Source of the DNA: Ostrinia nubilalis
Lineage: Eukaryota; Arthropoda; Insecta; Lepidoptera; Crambidae
Direction of reading: 5' to 3'
NCBI RefSeq assembly: GCF_963855985.1
Contig: NC_087107.1
Location: 930,001 to 994,000 of the forward strand
DNA: 64,000 nt
Position 1 is the stretch's first letter; each line of letters opens with the position of its first letter. The notes beneath the pieces were generated by a model that ran no database searches, had not been told where the DNA came from, and worked only from the letters and a program-made list of their open reading frames with translations. Made by a program: the position numbers and the translations under genes. Of the stretch, positions 20,561 through 30,941 are shown one piece after another.

Positions 20561-21609
20561 GCATTAGTGTTCATTTTACTCTATCGATCTCAGACCAAGT
20601 AAAATGAGGCCGACTAGACCCGAAGCTGTTCCAATCATGATATCACGTTAAAACGGTTATCATAAGCTTTCTTGAAATCATCCAAATACGCCAACTCCCA
20701 ACTCAAAAGCATCAAGTTCCTTGCATTAGCATGAACGCGTTAGGAACACCGATAACACTGAACCGAGCAATTTGCACCAATTGCTGCAAGTTGGAGTCGA
20801 TCTCATGCGAAGTCGGGTGATCTAGTTAGTGCGCTAACTCCAGTTCGCACGAAACCGCATTTTACGGGAACTGCCTGAATTAGTTTAGTTCAAGTCGTTT
20901 GCCTTTATTGTGTGACGTTATCTTTAATTTATGCATTTCGTATTTGGAGCATCTTAGCTCCATTTCAAACAAACATTAATACAGAACCAGTACCGACGTA
21001 AAAGAAACTATTATCGTATCCCCCCATAAAATAGTGTAGGTACCTAGTTGAAACCTACATGGTGTGGTGCGCAATAAAAATAAATAAATCTTAAATGTTT
21101 TAATACAGCGTCTAGTCCTAAACTAAACTAAGCTTGTGTTGTTTAATTGTCTTTACATATAGCAATATTTAGTCCTTATTAATGCGTTGCAAGAAAGAGG
21201 AAAGAATTGAACATGCACAGACACAAGATGACACCATCATTCCATTCAGAAAGCAACATCGAATATCCGAACACAAAAAGGCTCATCTTGACTCGCTCTT
21301 CAGACAATCCCACTCACAAAGAGTACCTTGATCCGTGAATGGGAAGAAATTACAGCGGTGATACTCGAAATTACAGCCGTAATACTCCAGTCTCTGTGGA
21401 TTTGATAGTAAAAAATTCAAAGCCACTGGTCAACGGACAAAGAAACTCCGCTGGTGCAATTTTATACTTCAAAAAGAACTACCTACAGGATTACATTTGG
21501 TTCCGCGGGTGTAGAAAAGTTGATATGGCATAAATATCAGACACAGTTTAAAAAAAGTGTCCATTTCACTCGAAGTGGTAAAGATGGTTTGTTAATAATG
21601 AATACGTAA
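20561..21609. other. unassigned intergenic DNA
   Basis: No gene recognised. A 64-codon frame at 21339-21533 has no domain resemblance. Confidence 0.4.
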
Positions 21610-21720
21610 ATTACGTTCGTTCGTTTCACCCAAATGACGTCCAGTGCTGGACAAAGGCCATCCCTGCTGCATCCAGGTTCTACCCGCGACTTTCACCAGA
21701 TCGTCGTCACCAGAATACTC
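21610..21720 (-). mobile_element. RTE-type LINE, 3' end fragment
   Basis: Plus strand CGTTCGTTCGTTTCACCCAA then TGACGTCCAGTGCTGGACAA and GCTGCATCCAGGTTCTACCC. This is the minus-strand RTE C-terminus with the (GAAC)n tail. Confidence 0.75.
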
Positions 21721-21934
21721 GTATTTATTTGCAGATATTTACAGACAGATTATAACTTGGAACTAGGATTTGATATGAATAAATAATTTTGAATAGTCAC
21801 ATGGCAATAGCTAAAAAGTTTGTACCATAATAACATAATACCACAATACCTACCTATCTGCCTCATGTCCCTTGTCATATCCCAAGTATTAATTTATTAC
21901 ATTATTTTTAGTTTTGTATCAGTCAGCATATAAT

Positions 21935-22085
21935 AAAACTCATAAAAACTCATAAAACTAATTTATTTTTGCAAATAATCTTTTAAAAAGCACTTTTATA
22001 CGTCCCAGTATTAACCCTACCACTGCTTCGGGACAATAAATGGGCCAGTGCTGAAAAGAAGCATCGCAAGAAACTCAGTCACTCT
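21935..22085 (-). mobile_element. SINE-like repeat, good copy
   Basis: Same order of blocks as 17075-17225 with very similar sequence: ACTCATAAAACTAATTTATT, ACTTTTATACGTCCCAGTAT, CACTGCTTCGGGACAATAAA. Confidence 0.75.
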
Positions 22086-22090
22086 TTGGA

Positions 22091-23094
22091 TTTAACTGCC
22101 CTATCCAAAGTTAGACCGCTCTCCGCAACACCGGTCATTGGCAGTAAAGCGTTCAGCGAAAGGAGTTAAAACTTCGCTTCAAGCGAACAATTATAAAGGA
22201 AATAAAAAAGAAACGGTAATCTGTTCCGGTGAGTTGCGGTTTATTCTCTGTTTGTGTTTTGTATCCCGATGCCGGCAAAGAGAGCCGCAAAGTGATCGTC
22301 GGATGACTGCTTTTTAGGGTTTTTCACTTTTTTTTACATTCCTGTGTACATGAACATTTAGTCTGATAGATAAGTTCAAAGCTGCGATATAATTTGAGGC
22401 AGGAATCAGTTTTATCGTGGATGAATAAGTGAGGCATCACTAAACATTAGAGTTGATATTTAAATTCCATAAAAGTTGTAACTCACTAGTAATAACATCA
22501 CAAATGGAACAAAAATCCACATCCCCACATCCACATCACCATCTTTGTAACCACCTGAGGAGCAAAATATTATGTTAAATTAAAATGTTTAAACTTAAAG
22601 TCGGTTAAAAATAGTGCAGACCTAGAGTCTGCAGATTGTAGTTTATAAATAAAAAAAAAAGATCACACAACATTTTTTGCCCGTGTTGTATAACTTGCTA
22701 AGTTGCCTTTATGGATTGAATTTTAAAATTATACAGATAAAAATTCCATAGCTTTCTACGGGCATTATACATCAACTTCTTAAAAATAAAATTACTGGAT
22801 AAAACTCTAAAATCACAATGGTTTTTTTACAACTATTCAGTGTACAAACAGACTGCCCATAGTCATCGTTCTAAACATCTAAAAGTGCGCAAAATAACTG
22901 ACCACTTATATCAAAGACACAACTAAAGCATGTGGCCGCATCACTTCAACCCTCAATCACCCCGCAACATCGTAACAAGTGACGTAACAATAGTACTCTG
23001 AAGCACTATTGTTGCGCCTCTGAAGTATTATCCAGTCCAATTGTGTTTACGATGACCTCTAGTTGCCAGTCCAAATTAAAAAGCCAGGTTGTAA
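22091..23094. other. unassigned intergenic DNA
   Basis: No gene recognised. Confidence 0.4.
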
Positions 23095-23410
23095 TTTTCG
23101 TGTTAGCCAAAAGACATTTATTGCTGGACTACGGCCCCTTCAAGGTACTGAAATCAAGCAGGGCCTTTCTGGTGACTATTCCTGCGCTATTCGCATCCAT
23201 GCTTTCTGCGACCATCACTAGATCTTCGGTCTATTGGGCTGGGGGCAGGGGCGTTTCTTCATTACTTCTTCTGGTCCATGGTCGCCACTCGAGAACTTTC
23301 CTACCTCTTAACTATCAGTTCTGCTATGTGGCATTAAGGAAAGTTGGGCAATGATGCAAGCTGTCAGTTACTTTGGTTCTCTTATGGATTCCTTAATTTT
23401 CATCTTCAAA
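23095..23410 (-). mobile_element. degenerate RTE-type LINE fragment
   Basis: The plus strand carries GCTGGACTACGGCCC, CATGGTCGCCACTCGAGAAC and TTACTTTGGTTCTC. These correspond on the minus strand to the VTDIA...WRPR...QQWT region of RTE C-termini (compare 9501-9712). The frame is broken in several places. Confidence 0.65.
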
Positions 23411-23854
23411 GTTCTTCAAGTATAGACCATAATTATTTAGCTATCATATTCATTGTACTAATTCAGAATGTCATAGGTATAGGTAAATTATAGAATTTAA
23501 CAAAGGACTGGCTTACCTATTTGTTCTGGTATGATCCAAGCCCAATTGTACGTACACTTACCGTCTAGTGGCCGATAATAGCTATCATTAAATGACGTCC
23601 ATCTTTTGTGCGTCCGTCCATCGATAATTGCGGTGCCATGGCGACGAGGTAAAAATAATTGGGGATCACCGTAATACGACACTGCCATAGTTCCTATAAT
23701 GATCGCAGGAAAGAAATCAAGGGAACGTAGCAGAGGTTCATGTTAGCTGTAGAGGTATTGTCATTTTACTTGTGGGGGATATACGAGTATCTAAGAATAT
23801 ATATTACTTTACCAATGAATCCCAACTATATAATTATATATATATATATATATA
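23411..23854. other. unassigned DNA ending in an (AT)n tract
   Basis: No gene recognised. The last ~30 bases are an AT dinucleotide run in which the next element is inserted. Confidence 0.45.
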
Positions 23855-25553
23855 TTAGGGTGTCCCTTATATGGCCGAAAAAAAATTTTTTTTAGATATT
23901 GAAATGCATACCCTCTATTTCTTTTCGTACTACTCAGACATACTTGAATACAAAATTTCATCTTCCTACGTCAACATTAACCCGTGCCGACTAAGCTCTG
24001 AAGATTTAAAAAAATGCTGGTTTTACCCCTTTGGTTATGTAGCTAAATCAATTAAAATATTTAAATTTTAAAAGATATTTATAAAAAGAAGATAACATTA
24101 CAGATCAGACAATATATTTTACTTTTGAGGGTCCCTTTTTTACATTCTGGATACAGATTTCCATGCTCCTGAATATTGGCCTGATTTTTGCTACACTGTG
24201 GGTAGCAAAAATAGCTTTCGCTCTTCCTTTGCAGTGATCAAACAATGAAAATCTTGCAAAAGCTTTAAAGCTCCCTCAGCTGTATCATTAACTACCCTTA
24301 AAGAAAGCACTTTTTTGCCTTTAAATAGGCAACATCTTCATCTCATTTAGAAATGGGTCTCAGGGGAAAATTCTTATCAATTTTCAATGGAAAAAATAAA
24401 TGTATAGTCTTGACAGACACTAAATCACTCAATGGGTTTCCAGCAACAATAAATAAGGCAGTATTATTATCAATTCATTAAAAACATGACAAAAAAATTA
24501 GTACTAGTCCTATTTACCATAGAAATAATCATACCTTCTTCAGATGGAATGTATCTCTTCCCAGAATCATACATACTCTCTCTTTGTACTTTTACTACAA
24601 TATTGACGGTGTTTGTTCATTACCTTCATCATCAAAGAGTGATAAAACGGCAATTTCTTCTGACATGAAGTACCAAAGATGTTGACTAAACTTGCTCAGG
24701 GCTGCTTTGGAAATCAATTTGTCAACACTCTCATATACCTTATGGAAAGTGGATTTCAAGAGTTCCTTAAGGCTTTCATCAGAGCTGGTAAGTTGGTCGT
24801 GATGTCCTTGCGTTTGTATAGAATCTTGCGTAGTAAGAGATGACGATAAACCCCCGAAACAAATGTGCTCTATCTATTTTTTATTTATTTAATTAATTTT
24901 CTTTGTCATGCACTTTCTTCTTTCTTGACTAACTTTTGGTTTATACCTTAACACCCTGGACGCCTAGGTTTTTTTGGTTTTTGTAAAAATATTCTATTTG
25001 TTTTTAAATCCTCCTCACCGCGGCGCTTATAAATCTTGATTTTTTTAAATATTTTTTTTTTGCAACTCCCTCCAAGTATGGTGAAGATACACAAGATTTT
25101 TTACACAGTTAGGCTCTGGTAGGATTTATAGCTTTTTCCCAAAATAGAATACATTCCCGAATGATGAGATTAGTGCTTTCAATAACAGTTAATTAACTTC
25201 GCAAAACATGTTAAAAATACTGCAAAAATTTGACGATTAGACAGTAACTTTGTGCCTGTTATTTGATAAATTTACGTCCCCGACTAAGAAAATACTTTTT
25301 TTATTGCTTCTTAATTCCACAGCCATCTTCTAAATGTCAAACAATAGGTGTTAATCGCGAGATTAATTGAGAACAAATGACAAACACCGCGAATACGCAC
25401 CGCTACTGCCGCGCAACATGTTTCGATGCAAGTCGGCACGGGTTATCGTACTCCAAATAAGGTAAAAATTTATTTCCGAGTGTTTTAGAGGTAAACAAAC
25501 AAAATGAAGACCTATGCGTTACAAATTTAAAACTTTGAAAAATAAGGGACACC

Positions 25554-25557
<4 letters not shown>
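23855..25557. mobile_element. 1.7-kb TIR element with decayed protein remnants
   Basis: Ends TTAGGGTGTCCCTTAT and the exact inverse ATAAGGGACACCCTAA, inside an AT dinucleotide run. On the minus strand, about 24837-24624 encodes a stretch with HLWYFMSEEIAVLSLFDDEG. About 24300-24190 encodes VVNDTAEGALKLLQDFHCL in another frame. These look like pieces of one transposon-encoded protein, broken by frameshifts and stops. The HLWY...FDD and NDTAE blocks feel familiar from multicopy arthropod repeat proteins, but the superfamily could not be named. Confidence 0.7.
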
Positions 25558-25597
<40 letters not shown>

Positions 25598-25815
25598 TAA
25601 ATGCGAAAGTAACTCTGTCTGTCTGTCTGTCTGTTACGCTTTCCCGCTTAAACCTCGCAACCGATTTTGATGAAATTTGGCATAGAGATAGTTTGAGTCC
25701 CGGGAAAGAACATAGGATAGTTTTTATCCCGGTTTTTGAAACAGGGACGCGCGCGATAAAGTTTTTCTGTGACAGACAAAATTCCACGCGGGCGAAGCCG
25801 CGGGCGGAAAGCTAG
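25558..25815 (+). mobile_element. Helitron-like (Lep1-type) element with (AT)n 5' end
   Basis: An (AT)n run leads into ATAATATTATAAATGCGAAA, (GTCT)n, CGATTTTGATGAAATTTGGC, GAGTCCCGGGAAAGAACATA, CGCGATAAAGTTTTTCTGTG and the end GCGGGCGGAAAGCTAG|T. This is the best-preserved member of its subfamily here. The 5' TC terminus is obscured by the AT run, possibly because of the neighbouring insertion. Confidence 0.8.
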
Positions 25816-26854
25816 TACTTTATAAATACGGCACTTTGACTTCATAACATCCAAATCGTTGCCGTTGTGTCTTGTGTTTATTCTTGCCTGATTTTTAAGA
25901 ACAGTCCTGCAGGGTAATTCAAGTGCAATCTGTCATTTCAATCTATTCTATTTGTCATTTAGCTTGTTTAATCTGTGCTCAATAAAGTGCACAATATTTA
26001 AGCAGGATATGGTTGCACGCGGATTTTTAGAGAGTTAAATCTTTTGGCCAATAGAAAACGTCATAATAGTTATTATATGAACTGGGATTGGTCAATGACT
26101 TTTGAAATTAAAATCCGATGGCCTGAAAAAATCGGTTTTCCAACAAACGTCAGTTACGCGCAAGGAGGTTTAGCTATTTATCCATCGAAGTTAATAAGGG
26201 AGAAGACATAAGACTAATTTTATTATTTGCCTGCCGCGACCCGGTTTTTACGAACAATGACGATGACGAACGATGAACCAGTAACGAGGAGCACACTTAG
26301 CAATGCTTCCAGGTTGCGCCTCGGTATCAATTAAGTAACATTTTTCGTTAAGTTTACTTTATGGCCAACTAAAGGACTTTTGCCGTCTCCATGGACAAAC
26401 TCGAAGTATGATAACTACAGTCATTGTCAAAATTTTGCACTGCCATTGCCGCTGGATACTATATATCGCTACTATATTCATAGATAATAGACTTTCAGTT
26501 AATCGTCAAAATTGACATTGTTTTTTAAATAACAACAAATGGTATGAATTTTTAAATGTGATATTTTTATAAAGGTAAGTCCCCAAAACAACATTTGATA
26601 GCCTATTTTCTTTCGTTGGCATCTAAGTTCCTGTTTTCTACATATATGTTACTACTACCTATTTGATAAGTAACTAAAAACTTTGTCATTTTTTCCGTGT
26701 GAACAAAAGCCCTACAATATAATCACCTATTTTTACCTAGTAGGTATACCCTACATATTTATGCTAGACGTGTTGCAAAGACAATAATAATTATTATTAG
26801 CATAGCATGCCATAGGTACTACTCGTACCTATGTACACGTGTGGAATGGCTCAC
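25816..26854. other. unassigned intergenic DNA
   Basis: No gene recognised. Confidence 0.4.
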
Positions 26855-27240
26855 ATACTACCCGTTCGCGCTAAGTTTGCCGCCCTTCTGACCGACCGCA
26901 CCAACAAACCACACTACCAGTAGTGTCGTGGGGAATATTTTTTCCCTTCTACACTACCAAGCCAGTAGTGTCCTGGGTAATGGGTTATTTATAAGGACCA
27001 TACATCTTCATTCCCATCGACACTACTCCATAACTAAACGCGCGTCCCCTCCCCCAACCGCGATTCAAGGCAATCGGTTAGTGATTAAACGCAATTAATG
27101 TGTCTTATTTTATACAAATACACAATTCTTATCAATATTAATAAATAAAACATTCTAAATATAGTTTGTTATAGTTATAGACGTTTCCCTTCGAGTGACG
27201 TCATATCGCCAGCGGCAAACTTAAAGCGAATGGATAGTAA
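26855..27240. mobile_element. probable MITE with imperfect ~30-bp TIRs
   Basis: Left end ATACTACCCGTTCGCGCTAA then GTTTGCCGCC. The right end is the inverse with several mismatches (GCGGCAAACTTAAAGCGAAT). Two CCAGTAGTGTC copies lie inside, at about 26930 and 26970. Confidence 0.55.
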
Positions 27241-27293
27241 TTAAGCTGTAAATACCTATACCCTTGAGCCATGTGCGTGTGGACTGAGTTACT

Positions 27294-27590
27294 TAGGGCT
27301 GTTATGGATATTATGTAGTTTCGGTTATGGATACGGTTACGGATATAGGAATTATATTATACCGGTTTCGGTTACGGATATTTTTTTCGGTTCATTCATG
27401 GCCGCACACTTTACATCGAATAAATAATATAAATTTATACTAGATGGCATTATAAAGGTAAATCAGACTGTTTTGCCTTTACATATAATGCTATACAAAA
27501 ACAATTAAAACTGCCTACATCCGAAACTTTTAAATCGGTTACGGTTTCGGATAACCGAAAGTTTCGGTTACGGATATCCCTGGACAGAGT
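27294..27590. repeat. CGGTTACGGATA-rich inverted element, hAT-like ends
   Basis: Variants of GGTTACGGATA and GGTTTCGG recur at about 27315-27390 and again near 27535-27575. The right end (CGGATATCCCTGGACAG), read on the minus strand, starts near CAGGGATATCCGTAACCG, which resembles hAT-type TIRs. The left end (AGGGCTGTTATGGATAT) is a degraded partner. Confidence 0.45.
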
Positions 27591-28249
27591 GATCTTTTCA
27601 AAAAACTCATCCAACACAACCAAATTTTGAGAGGATTTAGGATATAACTGTGAAAACTTCATAGTAAGGTATTCAATTTGTGAAACCTAAACATCGAAAG
27701 CTATAACTAATTTAATAAATCTACTGTCTGGGCAGCGCAGTTCTTTCACAATTATTCAAGTTTTATTTATTCATTCATTCATTTAATTTAAAGCAAGAAG
27801 TTATGAAGAAACAAATTTTATGGCTTAACTGCTCTAACTTGCTCAAAACTAAACAAATGTACATTATAGAGCTGCTTCAATAAAACAAGGAGGTATGAAT
27901 TTTTTAATATTTTTTTTTTTTTTTGGCAGCCTTTACTATGCAGATTCAGTGGAGAACCTTCTGTTCTCTATTAAACAAAATCTTTTAATTAATATTATAC
28001 ACACTGATTGCTTCCCTTCTTGCCAGTCTGGTGAATGCATGCGCATTAAGTAAATCAAATAAATTGTTAAAATGCTCCAGAAAAGTGGCTGTTGCAACAG
28101 ATCCTGCAGGCAGCTCATCTTAAACAATATTACAAGTTTTAGTTAAGTAATCAGATATTTTGACAGCATTTCTTAAAATAAAGAAAAGGGAGAAGAAACT
28201 AAGAAGATAATAATTTGATAGATAATTTATCCAAACAATATATTGGGCA
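27591..28249. other. unassigned intergenic DNA
   Basis: A T-run near 27900-27925. No gene recognised. Confidence 0.4.
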
Positions 28250-28448
28250 CTAGCGGCCGCCCGCGACTTTGTATGCGTGGATCCTGTTTTACCCCTATAG
28301 CCTATAATGTTATTCTGTGTTATAAAAAATAATACTGTATGGTTTCATTAAAATTCGTTCAGTAGTTTTTGCGTGAAAGAGTAACAAACTCAAACATCCA
28401 TACGGACATCCAGACATCCAAACTTTCGCATTTATAATATTAGTAGGA
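28250..28448 (-). mobile_element. complete Helitron-like (Lep1-type) element
   Basis: Read on the minus strand, it runs A|TCCTACTAATATTATAAATG through CGTATGGATGTTTGAG, ACTCTTTCACGCAAAAACTA and CTGAACGAATTTTAATGAAA. It ends GTCGCGGGCGGCCGCTAG|T. It is 199 bp with the canonical A/T insertion site at both edges. Confidence 0.85.
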
Positions 28449-28454
28449 TGTTAT

Positions 28455-28715
28455 TATGACGTTTATACAATAATACTATAAAGTTTCAACAAAATCCCTT
28501 CAGTAGTTTTTGCGTGAAAGAGTAACATTCATAATACTCTTTTAATTTAATTTTAATTTGTACACCGCAAAGGTAAGACATGTTGATACCATTTTAAATG
28601 CTGACTTAACACCTTATGTAGGTACCTACACATGTTTGAACAAATAAATGTATCTTTATCTTTATACTCGCATAAACATACATTCACACACACTTTCGCA
28701 TTTAAATAATATTAT
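28455..28715 (-). mobile_element. Helitron-like fragments
   Basis: AGTTTCAACAAAATCCCTTC then AGTAGTTTTTGCGTGAAAGA repeats the inner part of the preceding element. ACTTTCGCATTTAAATAATA near 28693 matches its 5' end. This is a broken second copy. Confidence 0.55.
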
Positions 28716-29176
28716 GTAAGATATTAAACCTTGGATTCCAGAGAAATTATTGTATTTCCCCGCAAAGAGGTTTCCTGTTTCAATATATGACAAAGCTCCT
28801 GAAATTGGCCTTTGTTAAGCCTGTAACGTTGCCTGAACAGAAGCTCTGGCATGTCTTCAAAATTTTCTTCATATATTCTGGCTAATGAGGATCATTTCGA
28901 TTTTTAGCTGTGAATGCAGATTTATAGGGCTAAGAAATCCTTAATACCCAGTCCAAAAATTTTTGTTCTACGACAAAAATTGACGAAGTTATGGCCAAAT
29001 TACTAAAAAAGTTCACTGACCGCCCGGCGCGGGGACGATGACGTCACTATATCCGATCCGAACGCTGCCGGCGTACTGCGTGGATAGAAAATATTTTTTT
29101 CTAGCCAAACTATCAGTTTTAGAGAAAAACTTGTAATGACATTTATTCATCAGAATAAAGTAAGCTATCGATAGGT
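28716..29176. other. unassigned intergenic DNA
   Basis: Contains a small GC-rich patch (CCGCCCGGCGCGGGGACGAT, 29020). No gene recognised. Confidence 0.4.
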
Positions 29177-30306
29177 AATTTTTAAAAATAGAAATTGTGA
29201 AAAATATCGCAAAAAATCCATACGCTCATACGATTCAATGGAACGCAGAGACGCGATTGGGGTCTCCGCGGTGGTATATTTGGCGATTTATTCAAATAAA
29301 GTGTTAATAAGTGTTGTTAGAGTCATATCTTCTTCCAAGTAAAATATAAAAATGTATAAGTATTAATTTATTTACTTCTAACAATAAGGTATAGCTGAGG
29401 CAGATACACTCTGCCTAGGCTACAAGACATTGCTATGAAGATCATTTCGATGTACACGCAATACCTACCTGTTATTTAGTTTTTCTGAGTTAAACCTACG
29501 TACCTACCTATCTATTCGCCGTTCCCATGGGCGGGCCAGCTGCTGCAGGAAAGGACAGCTGCTCCCTCCTGGAAATCTATTTAATCTTAGCCTAGAAGCT
29601 GGGTATGACTCCCCCGCCCCCCTCCTCTCCCCAGGTCATAAGCTGGGCATGACTTCCCCCTCAGCCAGAAGTTGGGTATGATTTACCCCCCCCCCCCCCA
29701 GGCCCGAAACTGGGTAAGGCTTGCCCCTCCCCCCAGGCCATAAGCATAAGCTGGATATGACTCCCCTTCGGCCAGGAGCTGGGTATGACACCCCCCATGC
29801 CAGAACCTGGGTATGACTTGACCCGACCCCCCCCCCCCCCCCAGGCCAGAAGCTGGGTAAGGCTAGCCCCTTCCCCCAGCCCATAAGCATAAGCTGGGTA
29901 TGACTCCCCCTCGGCCAGAAGCTGGGTATTACATACCCCCCCCCCCGGCCAGAAAGTGGGTATGACTTGACCCCCCCCCCCCTCAGGCCAGAAGCTGGGT
30001 AAGGCTAGCCCCCCCCCCAGTCCAGAAACTGGGTATGACTTGCCTCTCCCCCCTCCCACCAAGGCCAGAAGCTGGGTAAGGCTTGTCCCTCCCCCCAGGC
30101 TATAAGCTGGGTGTGACTTATCCCCCCCCCCCCCCAGGCCAGAAACTCGGTATTAGCATCATATTATGTATTATTATGTTCAATACAAACAATCATTAAG
30201 TTACACTCACCCCAACCGCGTCTCCGCATTCCATCGAATCCTATGAAAATGTGGTTTTTGGACATAGCGATACTTATTTTTCACAATTTTTATTTTTAAA
30301 AATTTT
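29177..30306. mobile_element. probable foldback element enclosing a C-rich minisatellite
   Basis: The left flank 29177-29262 (AATTTTTAAAAATAGAAATT to GCAGAGACGCGATTGGGG) is inversely repeated, with mismatches, at 30210-30306. The interior is mostly a C-rich tandem repeat. No coding sequence and no clear target duplication. Confidence 0.6.
29585..30150. repeat. C-rich minisatellite (CCAGAAGCTGGGTATGACT)
   Basis: Basic units of about 35-45 bp read CCAGAAGCTGGGTATGACTT followed by a C-run of variable length. They alternate with a CATAAGCATAAGCTGGG variant. Long minus-strand frames here (Gly/Pro/Trp-rich) are produced by the repeat and are not genes. Confidence 0.9.
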
Positions 30307-30383
30307 GTATGAAAAATTAAACAGCGCCCCCTAGGGCGGCTATAATATAGGGGGCGCTGTTTAATTTTTCATACAAAATTTTT
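30298..30383. repeat. perfect 36-bp inverted repeat with 14-bp loop
   Basis: Arms 30298-30333 and 30348-30383 are exact inverse complements (outer AAAAATTTTGTATGAAAAAT, inner ACAGCGCCCCCTA), with loop GGGCGGCTATAATA. The unbroken pairing points to a young foldback insertion or an RNA hairpin. Confidence 0.95.
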
Positions 30384-30614
30384 CGATGACACTTTGAATA
30401 CGCAACGAAACGAACTCGAAAGTTTTTCCTACTAGAGGTACTGATCCTCATTCTCGCATTTTCCGCCTTCTCCGCAATTCTTCCCTGTGGGCAGCCCACA
30501 AGAAATGTAAAGTATTCATTTCGTTAGATTTTGTATCAAATAGTAGGATAGGGCTATTTGAAAAATAGCATCTGACAGTTTTGGTGGTAAAAAAAATATG
30601 ATAGAAATAAAACC

Positions 30615-30740
30615 TTGACATTGGCAGCGGGGCGCCACCGTCAATACCGGATCGCTGGTTCCGATTTTTGCCATGTTGGAAACTATATAGTTGAACGACG
30701 GTAGCGCCCCCTTATCAATGAGTTTGGTGGGACAGTTCAG
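30615..30740. mobile_element. short foldback repeat, copy 1
   Basis: Begins TGACATTGGCAGCGGGGCGC and has the partial inverse GGTAGCGCCCCCTTATCAAT. GAGTTTGGTGGGACAGTTCA follows. A second copy lies in the same orientation at 34341-34465. Confidence 0.75.
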
Positions 30741-30941
30741 TTTAGGCATAGAGTTTAGGTCATCTTTAAGATGTTTTTATATGTCATTGGATTGGAGGGA
30801 GGAATGATTGATGAAAGTTTACATTAGAGCTATAAAATAATAATTTAGTTATGTAAAGACAGCCTAATATAAGTCCCTCTGTTAAAATTACATAATATAT
30901 TTACTTTAATGAAGACATTTTTATATATAGGTATATCTATA

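Noticed and set aside
29636..30062. 84- and 133-codon Gly/Pro/Trp-rich frames
   Set aside because: Direct products of the C-rich minisatellite.
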